Origin: an uncultured Bacteroides sp.
GTDB lineage: Bacteria > Bacteroidota > Bacteroidia > Bacteroidales > Bacteroidaceae
DNA length: 64,000 nt
NCBI GenBank assembly: GCA_959606905.1
Contig: CAUHML010000008.1
Span: 30,663 to 94,662, forward strand
Reading direction: 5' to 3'
Shown: positions 52,848-62,991 of the stretch, piece by piece
Layout: each line of letters opens with the position of its first letter
Numbering within the stretch: the stretch's first letter is position 1
The notes under the pieces: generated by a model
Database searches by the model: none
What the model was told of the DNA's origin: nothing
What the model saw: the letters and a program-made list of their open reading frames with translations, nothing else
Position numbers and translations under genes: made by a program

Positions 52848-54731
52848 ATGGAACAATTGAAACATGAATGTGGCGTTGCCATGATACGCCTGCTTAAACC
52901 GCTGGAGTATTACGAGAAGAAGTACGGAACGTGGATGTACGGTCTGAACAAGCTTTATCTGCTAATGGAAAAGCAGCATAATCGTGGGCAGGAAGGTGCG
53001 GGACTGGCTTGTGTTAAACTGGAGGCCAATCCGGGTGAAGAATATATGTTTCGCGAACGTGCCTTAGGTTCCGGTGCCATTACGGAAATCTTTGAGAATG
53101 TACAGAATAATTTCAAGGATTTGACTTCCGAACAATTGCATGATGCAGAGTTTGCCAAACGTACATTACCTTTTGCGGGTGAAACGTATATGGGGCATTT
53201 GCGTTATTCGACAACCGGGAAATCCGGTATCTCTTATGTGCACCCGTTTTTGAGGAGAAACAACTGGCGTGCCAAGAACTTGGCTCTCTGCGGTAACTTC
53301 AACATGACGAATGTAGATGAAATTTTTGCCCGTATCACAGCCATTGGACAACATCCCCGTAAGTATGCTGATACCTATATCATGTTGGAACAAGTGGGGC
53401 ACCGGCTTGATCGTGAAGTGGAACGTGTGTTTAACCTTGCCGAGGCCGAAGGGCTTACAGGCATGGGAATCACCAACTATATAGAAGAGCATATTGATTT
53501 GGCTAACGTATTGCGTACCTCCAGCCGTGAATGGGACGGGGGATATGTCATTTGCGGACTGACCGGAAGCGGTGAATCTTTTGCAATACGTGATCCGTGG
53601 GGGATACGTCCTGCTTTCTGGTATCAGGATGAAGAGATTGCAGTGTTGGCTTCCGAACGTCCGGTCATTCAGACAGCTTTTAATGTCCCTGTAGAAGATA
53701 TTAAAGAACTGCAACCGGGACAGGCATTATTGATTAGTAAAGAAGGTAAACTGCGGACATCACAAATAAACAAACCTCGTGAGAAACAGGCTTGTTCATT
53801 CGAGCGTATCTATTTCTCCCGTGGTAGTGATGTCGATATTTACAAGGAACGGAAACGGCTCGGCGAGAAACTCGTGCCGAACATTTTGAAAGCTATCAAC
53901 AACGATCTTGACCATACCGTTTTCTCTTTTATTCCCAACACCGCCGAAGTTGCTTTCTACGGAATGTTACAGGGACTGGATGACTATCTGAATGAAGAAA
54001 AAGTGCAGCAAATAGCTGCATTAGGTCATAATCCGAATATGGAGGAACTGGAAGTTATTCTTTCCCGCCGTATCCGCAGTGAAAAGGTGGCTATTAAGGA
54101 CATCAAGCTCCGTACGTTTATTGCCGAAGGAAACAGCCGAAATGATCTGGCGGCTCATGTCTACGATATCACTTACGGAAGCCTTGTTTCCGGTGTCGAT
54201 AATCTGGTGATTATTGACGATAGTATTGTGCGTGGCACAACATTGAAGCAAAGTATTATCGGTATTCTCGACCGTCTTGGTCCGAAGAAGATTGTTATCG
54301 TTTCTTCTTCCCCACAGGTCCGTTATCCCGATTATTACGGTATCGATATGGCAAAGATGAGTGAGTTTATTGCTTTCAGAGCTGCTGTCGAATTGCTGAA
54401 AGAGCGGGATATGAAAGATATAATTGCGTCTGCCTACCGGAAATCCAAAGATCAGATAGGTTTGCCGAAAGAGCAAATGGTGAACTATGTAAAAGAAATA
54501 TATGCACCTTTCACGGATGAGGAAATCTCCGCCAAAATGGTAGAACTATTGACTCCGAAGGGAACGAAAGCTAAAGTGGAAATCGTCTACCAGCCATTGG
54601 AAGGGCTTCATGAAGCCTGTCCCAATCATCGGGGCGACTGGTACTTTAGCGGCAATTACCCTACGCCGGGTGGCGTGAAAATGGTGAATCAGGCATTCAT
54701 CAATTACATAGAGCAACTGTATCAATTCTGA
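52848..54731 (+). CDS. Amidophosphoribosyltransferase-like protein (long PurF paralogue)
   Basis: The 627-residue protein has an N-terminal glutaminase domain with nucleophile Cys8 (KHECGVAMIR) and NRGQEGAGLA, and a phosphoribosyltransferase domain with the PRPP loop VIIDDSIVRGTTLKQS near residue 460. Canonical PurF proteins are about 470-510 residues, so this one is longer, with extra sequence around 110-200 and at the C-terminus (CPNHRGDWYFSGNYPTPGG). It is first in an operon with carA and carB, an unusual place for a purine enzyme. It may be a second PurF or have a changed role. It follows the glmS remnant by 38 bp. Confidence 0.85.
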   Translation: MEQLKHECGVAMIRLLKPLEYYEKKYGTWMYGLNKLYLLMEKQHNRGQEGAGLACVKLEANPGEEYMFRERALGSGAITEIFENVQNNFKDLTSEQLHDAEFAKRTLPFAGETYMGHLRYSTTGKSGISYVHPFLRRNNWRAKNLALCGNFNMTNVDEIFARITAIGQHPRKYADTYIMLEQVGHRLDREVERVFNLAEAEGLTGMGITNYIEEHIDLANVLRTSSREWDGGYVICGLTGSGESFAIRDPWGIRPAFWYQDEEIAVLASERPVIQTAFNVPVEDIKELQPGQALLISKEGKLRTSQINKPREKQACSFERIYFSRGSDVDIYKERKRLGEKLVPNILKAINNDLDHTVFSFIPNTAEVAFYGMLQGLDDYLNEEKVQQIAALGHNPNMEELEVILSRRIRSEKVAIKDIKLRTFIAEGNSRNDLAAHVYDITYGSLVSGVDNLVIIDDSIVRGTTLKQSIIGILDRLGPKKIVIVSSSPQVRYPDYYGIDMAKMSEFIAFRAAVELLKERDMKDIIASAYRKSKDQIGLPKEQMVNYVKEIYAPFTDEEISAKMVELLTPKGTKAKVEIVYQPLEGLHEACPNHRGDWYFSGNYPTPGGVKMVNQAFINYIEQLYQF

Positions 54732-54758
54732 CAATCATACAACGATTCAAAAATAAGA

Positions 54759-55838
54759 ATGAGAAATGTGACATTAATCCTTGACGACGGGAGCCGGTTT
54801 TCCGGCAAGTCGTTTGGCTACGAGAAGCCGGTGGCGGGCGAAGTAGTTTTTAATACTGCCATGACCGGATATCCGGAGAGTCTCACTGACCCTTCGTATG
54901 CCGGACAGTTGATGACTCTTACCTATCCGTTGATAGGAAATTACGGAGTTCCCCCTTTTTCAATCGAACCGAACGGACTCGCTACTTTTATGGAAAGTGA
55001 GAAGATTCATGCGGAAGCGATTATCGTAAGTGACTATTCTTACGAATACAGTCATTGGAATGCTGTTGAAAGTCTCGGCGACTGGCTGAAACGTGAGCAG
55101 GTTCCCGGCATCACAGGCATTGATACCCGCGAACTGACTAAAGTACTCCGCGAACATGGCGTGATGTTGGGAAAGATTGTTTTTGACGATGAACCGGACA
55201 ATGTTCTTGAAGTTACTTATGCAGGCGTTAACTATGTAGATAAAGTAAGTTGCAAGGAAGTGATTCGCTATAATGAAGGTGCGGATAAAAGGAAAGTGGT
55301 ATTGGTGGATTGCGGTGTAAAGACTAATATTATCCGTTGTCTGCTGAAACGTGATGTTGAAGTGATTCGTGTCCCTTGGGATTATGACTTCAATGGACTC
55401 GAATTTGACGGATTGTTTATTTCCAATGGTCCGGGCGATCCGGATACCTGTGATGCTGCGGTGCAAAATATCCGCAAGGCAATGAAAAACGAAAAACTTC
55501 CTATCTTCGGAATCTGCATGGGTAATCAATTACTCTCGAAAGCCGGAGGTGCCAAAATATATAAACTGAAGTACGGACACCGTAGCCACAATCAGCCTGT
55601 GCGTATGGTAGGTACGGAACGATGTTTCATCACTTCCCAAAATCACGGTTATGCCGTAGATAATAATACGTTAGGAGCAGATTGGGAGCCGCTTTTCATC
55701 AATATGAATGACGGTTCTAACGAAGGAATTAAACATAAGACGAATCCTTGGTTCTCGGCACAATTCCACCCGGAAGCTGCCAGTGGACCTACGGACACGG
55801 AATTTCTGTTCGATGAATTTGTAAACCTGCTTAAATAA
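54759..55838 (+). CDS. carA: Carbamoyl-phosphate synthase small subunit
   Basis: The 359-residue subunit supplies ammonia from glutamine for carbamoyl phosphate, used for pyrimidines and arginine. The nucleophile Cys is in FGICMGNQLLSKAGG and the partner His in QFHPEAASGP. The N-terminal domain has FNTAMTGYPESLTDPSY. It lies 27 bp after the PurF-like gene and 9 bp before carB. Confidence 0.96.
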   Translation: MRNVTLILDDGSRFSGKSFGYEKPVAGEVVFNTAMTGYPESLTDPSYAGQLMTLTYPLIGNYGVPPFSIEPNGLATFMESEKIHAEAIIVSDYSYEYSHWNAVESLGDWLKREQVPGITGIDTRELTKVLREHGVMLGKIVFDDEPDNVLEVTYAGVNYVDKVSCKEVIRYNEGADKRKVVLVDCGVKTNIIRCLLKRDVEVIRVPWDYDFNGLEFDGLFISNGPGDPDTCDAAVQNIRKAMKNEKLPIFGICMGNQLLSKAGGAKIYKLKYGHRSHNQPVRMVGTERCFITSQNHGYAVDNNTLGADWEPLFINMNDGSNEGIKHKTNPWFSAQFHPEAASGPTDTEFLFDEFVNLLK

Positions 55839-55847
55839 CCGACAATT

Positions 55848-58800
55848 ATGAAAGAAAATATAAAGAAAGTATTGCTGCTGGGTTCCGGTGCCCTAAAAAT
55901 CGGTGAGGCCGGTGAGTTCGACTATTCCGGTTCACAGGCACTCAAAGCCTTGAAAGAAGAGGGGATTGAAACGATTCTCATCAACCCGAATATTGCTACG
56001 GTACAGACTTCCGAAGGAGTGGCAGATCAGATTTACTTCCTGCCGGTGACTCCGTACTTCGTAGAGAAAGTGATTCAGAAAGAGAGACCCGAAGGCATTA
56101 TGCTTGCATTTGGCGGTCAGACCGCTTTGAATTGCGGTGTGGCTTTATATAAGGAAGGAGTCCTTGAAAAATATAATGTAAAGGTACTCGGTACTCCGGT
56201 ACAAGCTATTATGGATACCGAAGACCGTGAACTTTTCGTGCAGAAACTGAATGAAATCAATGTAAAGACTATCAAGAGCGAAGCCGTGGAAAATGCGGAA
56301 GATGCTCGTCGTGCAGCAAAAGAACTGGGTTATCCGGTGATTGTTCGTGCTGCTTATGCATTGGGTGGTTTGGGTTCCGGTTTTTGTGATAACGAGGAAC
56401 AACTGAATATTCTGGTAGAAAAGGCTTTTTCCTTCTCCCCACAAGTATTGGTGGAAAAATCACTCCGTGGCTGGAAAGAAGTGGAATACGAAGTAGTGCG
56501 CGACCGCTTCGATAACTGTATTACTGTTTGTAATATGGAGAATTTCGATCCGCTAGGTATCCATACCGGTGAGTCTATCGTTATTGCTCCGTCTCAAACG
56601 CTTACTAACAAAGAATATCATAAACTTCGTGAATTGGCTATTCGTATCATTCGCCATATCGGTATCGTGGGCGAATGTAACGTACAATACGCTTTCGATC
56701 CGGAATCCGAAGATTACCGGGTGATTGAAGTAAATGCCCGTCTTTCCCGTTCATCAGCCTTAGCCTCCAAAGCAACCGGCTATCCGCTGGCTTTCGTTGC
56801 CGCTAAATTAGGATTGGGTTACGGACTTTTCGATTTGAAAAATTCCGTAACAAAAACGACCTCCGCCTTCTTCGAGCCTGCTCTGGATTATGTGGTCTGT
56901 AAAATTCCTCGTTGGGACTTGGGTAAATTCCATGGGGTAGACAAAGAATTGGGTTCTTCAATGAAATCAGTCGGTGAAGTAATGGCTATCGGTCGTACTT
57001 TTGAAGAAGCGATCCAGAAAGGTCTTCGTATGATAGGACAGGGAATGCACGGATTTGTGGAAAACAAAGAACTGGTTATCTCTGATATTGACAAAGCACT
57101 TCGTGAGCCGACCGATAAACGTATTTTTGTAATATCGAAAGCATTCCGTGCCGGATACACAATCGATCAGGTACATGAACTGACAAAGATTGACAAGTGG
57201 TTCCTTCAGAAACTGATGAACATTATGCAGACTTCCGAAGAGCTGCACAGTTGGGGAAACAATCACAAACAGATTACCGACTTGCCGGGAGAATTGCTGA
57301 AGAAAGCGAAAGTGCAAGGCTTCTCCGATTTCCAGATTGCCCGTGCCATTGGTTATGAAGGTGATATGGAAGACGGCATTCTCTATGTCCGTAATCATCG
57401 CAAACGTGCGGGTATTCTTCCCGTTGTGAAACAAATTGATACTCTGGCTGCCGAATACCCGGCACAAACTAATTATCTATATCTTACTTATAGTGGCGTA
57501 GCAAATGACGTTCATTATCTGGGTGACCATAAATCTATCGTCGTACTAGGCTCCGGTGCCTATCGTATCGGTTCTTCGGTTGAGTTCGACTGGTGTGGTG
57601 TTCAGGCATTGAATACAATCCGCAAGGAAGGGTGGCGCAGCGTTATGATTAACTATAATCCGGAAACCGTATCTACGGATTACGATATGTGCGACCGCCT
57701 CTATTTCGATGAACTGACTTTCGAACGCGTAATGGATATTCTGGAACTCGAAAATCCACATGGCGTCATTGTATCTACCGGTGGACAAATTCCGAATAAT
57801 CTGGCATTGCGCCTGGATGCACAAAATATCAATATTCTCGGTACAAGTGCCAAAAGCATTGACAACGCTGAGGATCGCGAGAAATTCTCTGCCATGCTCG
57901 ACCGTATTGGTGTAGACCAGCCGCGTTGGCGTGAACTGACTTCTATGGATGATATCAATGAATTTGTTGACGAGGTCGGTTTTCCTGTACTTGTCCGTCC
58001 GTCTTATGTGCTTTCGGGTGCCGCGATGAATGTTTGCTCCAATCAGGAAGAACTGGAACGTTTCCTGAAACTGGCAGCCAATGTATCGAAGAAACATCCG
58101 GTAGTAGTAAGTCAGTTTATTGAGCATGCCAAGGAAGTGGAAATGGATGCCGTGGCTCAAAATGGAGAAATCGTAGCGTATGCTATCAGTGAGCACATCG
58201 AGTTTGCCGGTGTGCACTCCGGTGATGCGACCATTCAATTCCCGCCGCAAAAGTTATATGTGGAGACGGTTCGCCGCATCAAGCGTATCAGCCGTGAGAT
58301 TGCCAAGGCTTTGAACATTTCCGGTCCGTTCAATATCCAATATTTGGCAAAAGATAATGATATCAAGGTGATCGAATGCAACCTGCGTGCCAGCCGCTCT
58401 TTCCCGTTTGTCAGCAAGGTATTGAAGATAAACTTTATCGAACTGGCAACGAAAGTAATGCTTGGCCTGCCTGTCGAAAAACCGGAAAAGAATCTTTTTG
58501 AACTGGACTATGTTGGAATCAAGGCTTCCCAGTTCTCCTTCAACCGTTTGCAGAAAGCCGACCCGGTGTTGGGGGTAGATATGGCTTCCACCGGTGAAGT
58601 CGGTTGTATAGGTATGGATACTTCCTGCGCCGTACTGAAAGCAATGCTTTCCGTAGGTTATCGCATTCCGAAGAAGAATATCCTGCTTTCTACAGGTACA
58701 ATGAAACAGAAAGCCGATATGATAGACGCAGCCCGTATGTTGGTAAATAAAGGATATAAACTCTTTGCTACGGGCGGTACGCACAAAGCGCTTGCCGAAA

Positions 58801-59075
58801 ACGGTATTGAGAGTACTCATGTTTATTGGCCGAGTGAAGAAGGACATCCGCAAGCTTTGGAAATGCTCCATAGTAAAAAGATTGATATGGTAGTCAACAT
58901 TCCGAAGAATTTGACAGCCGGAGAGTTGGATAACGGATATAAAATCCGTCGTGCGGCTATCGACCTGAATGTTCCGTTGATAACGAATGCCCGTTTGGCT
59001 AGTGCATTTATTAATGCTTTCTGTACAATGAGCATTGATGATATTGCTATCAAGAGTTGGGCGGAATATAAGTAA
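55848..59075 (+). CDS. carB: Carbamoyl-phosphate synthase large subunit
   Basis: The 1075-residue enzyme has two ATP-grasp halves. The first has LLLGSGALKIGEAGEFDYSG near residue 10, and the second repeats the pattern as VVLGSGAYRIGSSVEFDW near 565. The C-terminal MGS-like allosteric domain (about 935-1075, FATGGTHKALAENG) would bind effectors such as UMP or IMP. Length is normal. It is the last gene of the operon, and a terminator follows at 59107-59140. Confidence 0.97.
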   Translation: MKENIKKVLLLGSGALKIGEAGEFDYSGSQALKALKEEGIETILINPNIATVQTSEGVADQIYFLPVTPYFVEKVIQKERPEGIMLAFGGQTALNCGVALYKEGVLEKYNVKVLGTPVQAIMDTEDRELFVQKLNEINVKTIKSEAVENAEDARRAAKELGYPVIVRAAYALGGLGSGFCDNEEQLNILVEKAFSFSPQVLVEKSLRGWKEVEYEVVRDRFDNCITVCNMENFDPLGIHTGESIVIAPSQTLTNKEYHKLRELAIRIIRHIGIVGECNVQYAFDPESEDYRVIEVNARLSRSSALASKATGYPLAFVAAKLGLGYGLFDLKNSVTKTTSAFFEPALDYVVCKIPRWDLGKFHGVDKELGSSMKSVGEVMAIGRTFEEAIQKGLRMIGQGMHGFVENKELVISDIDKALREPTDKRIFVISKAFRAGYTIDQVHELTKIDKWFLQKLMNIMQTSEELHSWGNNHKQITDLPGELLKKAKVQGFSDFQIARAIGYEGDMEDGILYVRNHRKRAGILPVVKQIDTLAAEYPAQTNYLYLTYSGVANDVHYLGDHKSIVVLGSGAYRIGSSVEFDWCGVQALNTIRKEGWRSVMINYNPETVSTDYDMCDRLYFDELTFERVMDILELENPHGVIVSTGGQIPNNLALRLDAQNINILGTSAKSIDNAEDREKFSAMLDRIGVDQPRWRELTSMDDINEFVDEVGFPVLVRPSYVLSGAAMNVCSNQEELERFLKLAANVSKKHPVVVSQFIEHAKEVEMDAVAQNGEIVAYAISEHIEFAGVHSGDATIQFPPQKLYVETVRRIKRISREIAKALNISGPFNIQYLAKDNDIKVIECNLRASRSFPFVSKVLKINFIELATKVMLGLPVEKPEKNLFELDYVGIKASQFSFNRLQKADPVLGVDMASTGEVGCIGMDTSCAVLKAMLSVGYRIPKKNILLSTGTMKQKADMIDAARMLVNKGYKLFATGGTHKALAENGIESTHVYWPSEEGHPQALEMLHSKKIDMVVNIPKNLTAGELDNGYKIRRAAIDLNVPLITNARLASAFINAFCTMSIDDIAIKSWAEYK

Positions 59076-59106
59076 TATAATAAGTTGTTATATAATAAGT
59101 AGAAGA

Positions 59107-59140
59107 AGTCGTCTCTGTTTTTTCAGGGGCGGCTTTTTTT
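59107..59140 (+). terminator. Terminator of the purF-like/carAB operon
   Basis: AGTCGTCTCTG (59107-59117) pairs with CAGGGGCGGCT (59124-59134) including four G-T pairs, then a run of T. It separates the core operon from the AT-rich accessory block. Confidence 0.8.
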
Positions 59141-59261
59141 ATAAAAATATTGCAAAAAGGATAATTGGCTTAGTCTCCGTGCTCATTTTTTTATGCTCGA
59201 AAATTAGCTGCATTCAAATATTCGTTTTACCTTTGACAGAAATTGTCAACGTGTAAAGTAA

Positions 59262-60374
59262 ATGGAGTCATTGAGTCAGTATTCAAAAGATGTTCGTGAG
59301 GAATTGAAATTGTCATTACAAGAAGTCTATAATCGAACTGATATAGATGTCACTCTTTTGGGGTATAAGATGTTTGATTTGGAGAGTCGTAGATATATTG
59401 GAAATAAAGCAAAGTTAACCCCTTGGATTATGAATATAATCAACGAGCATACAGGAGGGTTTGAATCATTTTTTGATGTCTTTGCGGGAACCGCATCTGT
59501 TTCCAAGGCTGCGATACCTTATGCAAAGAGAATAATAATGAATGACTTTCTGTCATCTAACAATATTATATATCAAGCCTTTTTTGGTTCCGGAACTTAT
59601 GATATGAATAAACTTCATTCAATCATAGAGTATTATAATAATATAAATCCTGACACTATTGAAGACAATTACTTTTCGGATAATTTCGGAGATAAGTTCT
59701 TTGATTACAAGAACTCCAAATTGATAGGTCATATAAGGGAGGATGTCGAAAAGAGGAAAGTGGCATTGACGCATAAGGAATATGCCATTCTATTGACCTC
59801 TTTAATATATAGTATTGATAAAATAGCAAATACAGTAGGGCATTTTGATGCATACATCAAAAAAAACATCCTGTATCATCCTTTATCCATACAACTTATT
59901 AGACCACTTGATCCTCAGTGTGTAGAAATCTTTAGAGAAGACTCCAATATACTTGCTGAAAACATCACGGCAGATGTTGCATATATTGACCCGCCTTATA
60001 ACTCTCGTCAATATAGTAGATTTTATCATATTTACGAAAATCTGGTAACTTGGGAGAAGCCTGAATTGTTTGGTGTAGCGATGAAGCCTAAAGCACAAAA
60101 TATGAGTGCATATTGTACCTCTAGTGCTCCCGTTGCATTTCGGGATCTTATAAGTAAATTGAACGTCAAGTATATTGTCGTATCATACAATAATACATAC
60201 GAATCAAAAAGCGGGTCATCAAAAAACAAGATTACATTAGAGCAGATTAAATCCATTTTAGAAGAACGCGGTACTACAAAGATATATGATTGCGATCACA
60301 GATATTTTAATGCAGGTAAGACTAATTTTGCAAAGCACAAGGAACTATTATTTATCACGGAAGTAGGGCAATGA
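59262..60374 (+). CDS. D12-class adenine-specific DNA methyltransferase 1 of a type IIS system
   Basis: The 370-residue enzyme would methylate adenine in one strand of an asymmetric site. Motif X is RRYIGNKAKLTPWI (43-56), motif I DVFAGTAS (72-79), and motif IV DPPY (243-246, in AYIDPPYNSRQYSRF). The order X-I-IV with the target region between I and IV is that of D12-class (alpha group) enzymes. It overlaps the second methyltransferase gene by 4 bp (ATGA). With the AlwI-family endonuclease downstream it forms one operon. The base composition is clearly more AT-rich than in carB. The target sequence cannot be read off. Confidence 0.88.
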   Translation: MESLSQYSKDVREELKLSLQEVYNRTDIDVTLLGYKMFDLESRRYIGNKAKLTPWIMNIINEHTGGFESFFDVFAGTASVSKAAIPYAKRIIMNDFLSSNNIIYQAFFGSGTYDMNKLHSIIEYYNNINPDTIEDNYFSDNFGDKFFDYKNSKLIGHIREDVEKRKVALTHKEYAILLTSLIYSIDKIANTVGHFDAYIKKNILYHPLSIQLIRPLDPQCVEIFREDSNILAENITADVAYIDPPYNSRQYSRFYHIYENLVTWEKPELFGVAMKPKAQNMSAYCTSSAPVAFRDLISKLNVKYIVVSYNNTYESKSGSSKNKITLEQIKSILEERGTTKIYDCDHRYFNAGKTNFAKHKELLFITEVGQ

Positions 60375-61276
60375 AAAAAAAGATAGTAAGATCACCTTTT
60401 TTCTATGTTGGAGACAAATATAAGCTCATTGAAGAAATTAGCTCGTATTTCCCTGACGACATAGAGAAATTCGTTGAACCGTTTGTTGGTGGAGGGTCGG
60501 TATTTATGAATATTGACGCTCGGAAATTTTACCTGAATGATATAGATGTAAATGTAATTGCGCTACACAAATTTTTATGTAAATCTGCCAATAAACGAAC
60601 TGAATTTTTTAGTCGAATAGAAAGTCTTATCGCTGAGTATGGACTATCATATTCATATAAGGAAGATCGTATCCCGATAGAACTTAGGCAACAGTATAAA
60701 AAAACATACTATGCTAAATATAACAAAGAAGCGTATGGGCGGATGAAAAGGGATTTCAATGAATCGTCGATAGCTGATTTATATGTCTTGTATCTTTTGT
60801 TGATATATGGATTTAATCGAATGCTACGATTCAATAAAAATGGAGACTTCAATCTTCCTGTAGGCAATGTTGATTTTAATGCTAATGTAGTAAATGCTCT
60901 AGAGGCATATTTCATGCAGGTAATATCCAAAAAACCTAAATGGTTTAATATCGATTATAAAGATTTCCTACAAAAAATAAGGTTGTCTGAAAAAGATTTT
61001 GTATATTTAGACCCGCCATATCTTATCACATTTAGTGAATATAATAAGTTATGGAATGAGCAAGATGAAATTGAGTTGTTGCAATTATTGGATAGCCTAA
61101 ACAAACGACGTATTCGGTTCGCTATATCGAATGTTACTCATTACAAAGGTCGATGTAACAATCTGTTTATAGATTGGGCATGCAAGTACAATGTTCATCC
61201 GATAAAGAGTAATTATATAAGCTATCACGACAATTCAACAAAACAAATTAGCGAAGTATTAATCACAAATTACTAA
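60371..61276 (+). CDS. D12-class adenine-specific DNA methyltransferase 2 of a type IIS system
   Basis: The 301-residue enzyme is Dam-like: motif X PFFYVGDKYKLI (9-20), motif I EPFVGGGSVF (36-45), motif IV DPPY (214-217). It is not a close copy of the first methyltransferase. This suits an asymmetric recognition site, where each strand needs its own enzyme. It starts within the first gene's stop codon region and ends 1 bp before the endonuclease start. AT-rich like its neighbours. Confidence 0.9.
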   Translation: MKKKIVRSPFFYVGDKYKLIEEISSYFPDDIEKFVEPFVGGGSVFMNIDARKFYLNDIDVNVIALHKFLCKSANKRTEFFSRIESLIAEYGLSYSYKEDRIPIELRQQYKKTYYAKYNKEAYGRMKRDFNESSIADLYVLYLLLIYGFNRMLRFNKNGDFNLPVGNVDFNANVVNALEAYFMQVISKKPKWFNIDYKDFLQKIRLSEKDFVYLDPPYLITFSEYNKLWNEQDEIELLQLLDSLNKRRIRFAISNVTHYKGRCNNLFIDWACKYNVHPIKSNYISYHDNSTKQISEVLITNY

Positions 61277-61277
61277 T

Positions 61278-62885
61278 ATGCCTAGAAAACCTGAATATAA
61301 GCCGTTGCTTTACACGACTACGATACGAAATCCTGAGCGTTTTAAAGATTTCATGCACATACTTAAACGATTCAATGGCCGGATACTTAATAATAAAACA
61401 GTCGAGTTGTTCGAGAGAGAACTGTTTAAGGTTGGCTTGTATCGACCAATGAAGCGCCCGGAAACAGTTCAGGATAAGTGGAAATCAACAAAGAACGGGG
61501 AATTAGCCAGCAAACCATTAACAGATGAAGAAACGAAAGATGTGTATCAGCAGAATGATCCCCAAGTCAACAAAAGTATAAAGGGACATAAAGAAGCAGG
61601 GTTTCCTAAAGGGTGGCCGAGTCGATTTGACACACAATTCAAATTGATGAAAGTTCTGGGCTTTGTATATTATGAATGGGGAAAGCCTATAAACTTCTCT
61701 CAAACAGGTAACTATCTTGCAGATACTGTATCCATTGAAATAGATTCAGGAGCAATATCTCGCGAGATTGTAAATCCACAGAATGAGCAAATTGCATTTA
61801 TGCAAGCTTTTGCCAAGCAACAAAGATGCAATCCGTTTATTTGTGAATTAAATGATAATATTCCACTGATATTATTGCTTGAAGTTATAAAGAAGTTAAA
61901 CTCTGATCCAGATTATAATGGTTCGGGAATCTCATATAAGGAGATACCTTTAGTTATCTTTTGGAAAGATAATGATGCGGAATCTTTGTATCAGCGTATT
62001 AAACTTCTGCGAAAGGAACATAGGTACAATCCTTCAAATGAAGTGATAGAGGATATATGTGTAAACGAAATACTTGGGGGATTCAAGAAATTTGATCTTG
62101 ACTCTATTGTGTCCGAATATCCCGATGAATTTGTCCGCAAAATGAGAATGACAGGACTTATATCATTTAGAGGGGGTGGTCGATTTATCGACATTAACCA
62201 TAATGAAGATGATAAGATAAATTATATACTGGCTAATTATGCCACATATCGCAAGTACACTTCAAAAGAAGAATATTTTGACTATATGTCAGACATTGAT
62301 GGTGCATTGTTTGCATTAAAAGCTGTCGAAATCCCCAAAAATGTCGCAGCTGATAAATTAGCTAAACTCGTGGGTGATTACTCATGGGATTCTATTAAAA
62401 AAGAACTTACCCATTTGGCGAAAAAAACATCATCAAGCCACAATATTTTAAGGTTTATTGCAGCTCCGGCAAGATTAGAGTTCCTGACCGCCCTTGCTAT
62501 TAAGTCAAAACTGCCTGCTGTTGAGGTAATTCCCAATTATCCATGTGACGATGAAGGTCTGCCAACCTCTACGGCTGGTGGGGATATTGGAGATATTGAG
62601 TGTTTCGAGGCTTCTAACAGTATATTGGTGGAAGTCACAATGTCTGAAGGGCGTCAGCAGACAATGATGGAAGTATGGCCTATTGCGAGACATTTAAAGG
62701 AGCTTAGAGAAAAATATGAATGTGAAAATTTCCAATGTGTGTTTCTGGCACCAAGTATATTTGTTGATTCTGAGAATCAGATAGACTGGGTTAAGGATAA
62801 AAAGCAGCTTGTTATTCGTCCATACAAGATTGTAGATTTTATTAACTATCTGGATACAGCAGCATCTTTATATCAGATTGTATAA
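61278..62885 (+). CDS. AlwI-family type IIS restriction endonuclease
   Basis: The 535-residue nuclease resembles AlwI, MlyI, PleI and N.BstNBI, which bind an asymmetric site with the N-terminal domain and cut at a distance with a C-terminal PD-(D/E)xK domain. Four acidic residues, Glu401 (RLEFLTALA), Asp439 (GGDIGDIE), Glu452 (LVEVTM) and Glu465 (TMMEVW), are spaced 38, 13 and 13 apart. As I recall, these are the same intervals as the N.BstNBI catalytic residues Glu418, Asp456, Glu469 and Glu482. The N-terminal YTTTIRNPERFKDFM opening is also typical. It follows the two methyltransferases by 1 bp. Target sequence is unknown. Confidence 0.88.
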   Translation: MPRKPEYKPLLYTTTIRNPERFKDFMHILKRFNGRILNNKTVELFERELFKVGLYRPMKRPETVQDKWKSTKNGELASKPLTDEETKDVYQQNDPQVNKSIKGHKEAGFPKGWPSRFDTQFKLMKVLGFVYYEWGKPINFSQTGNYLADTVSIEIDSGAISREIVNPQNEQIAFMQAFAKQQRCNPFICELNDNIPLILLLEVIKKLNSDPDYNGSGISYKEIPLVIFWKDNDAESLYQRIKLLRKEHRYNPSNEVIEDICVNEILGGFKKFDLDSIVSEYPDEFVRKMRMTGLISFRGGGRFIDINHNEDDKINYILANYATYRKYTSKEEYFDYMSDIDGALFALKAVEIPKNVAADKLAKLVGDYSWDSIKKELTHLAKKTSSSHNILRFIAAPARLEFLTALAIKSKLPAVEVIPNYPCDDEGLPTSTAGGDIGDIECFEASNSILVEVTMSEGRQQTMMEVWPIARHLKELREKYECENFQCVFLAPSIFVDSENQIDWVKDKKQLVIRPYKIVDFINYLDTAASLYQIV

Positions 62886-62991
62886 GGTTACTAAAAACAA
62901 TATAAGAAAACTATAGAAAAGCACCTTCTTGTTTGGAAATTTGTTTAAATTCTCGTATTATCGAATTCATTTTTAAACTAATAGTAATAAT

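Noticed and set aside
59075..59100. Direct repeat ATATAATAAGT at 59075-59085 and 59090-59100 as an attachment site
   Set aside because: Short, AT-only apart from one G, and no third copy near the recombinase at 63.9 kb. The sequence is too simple to support an att call.
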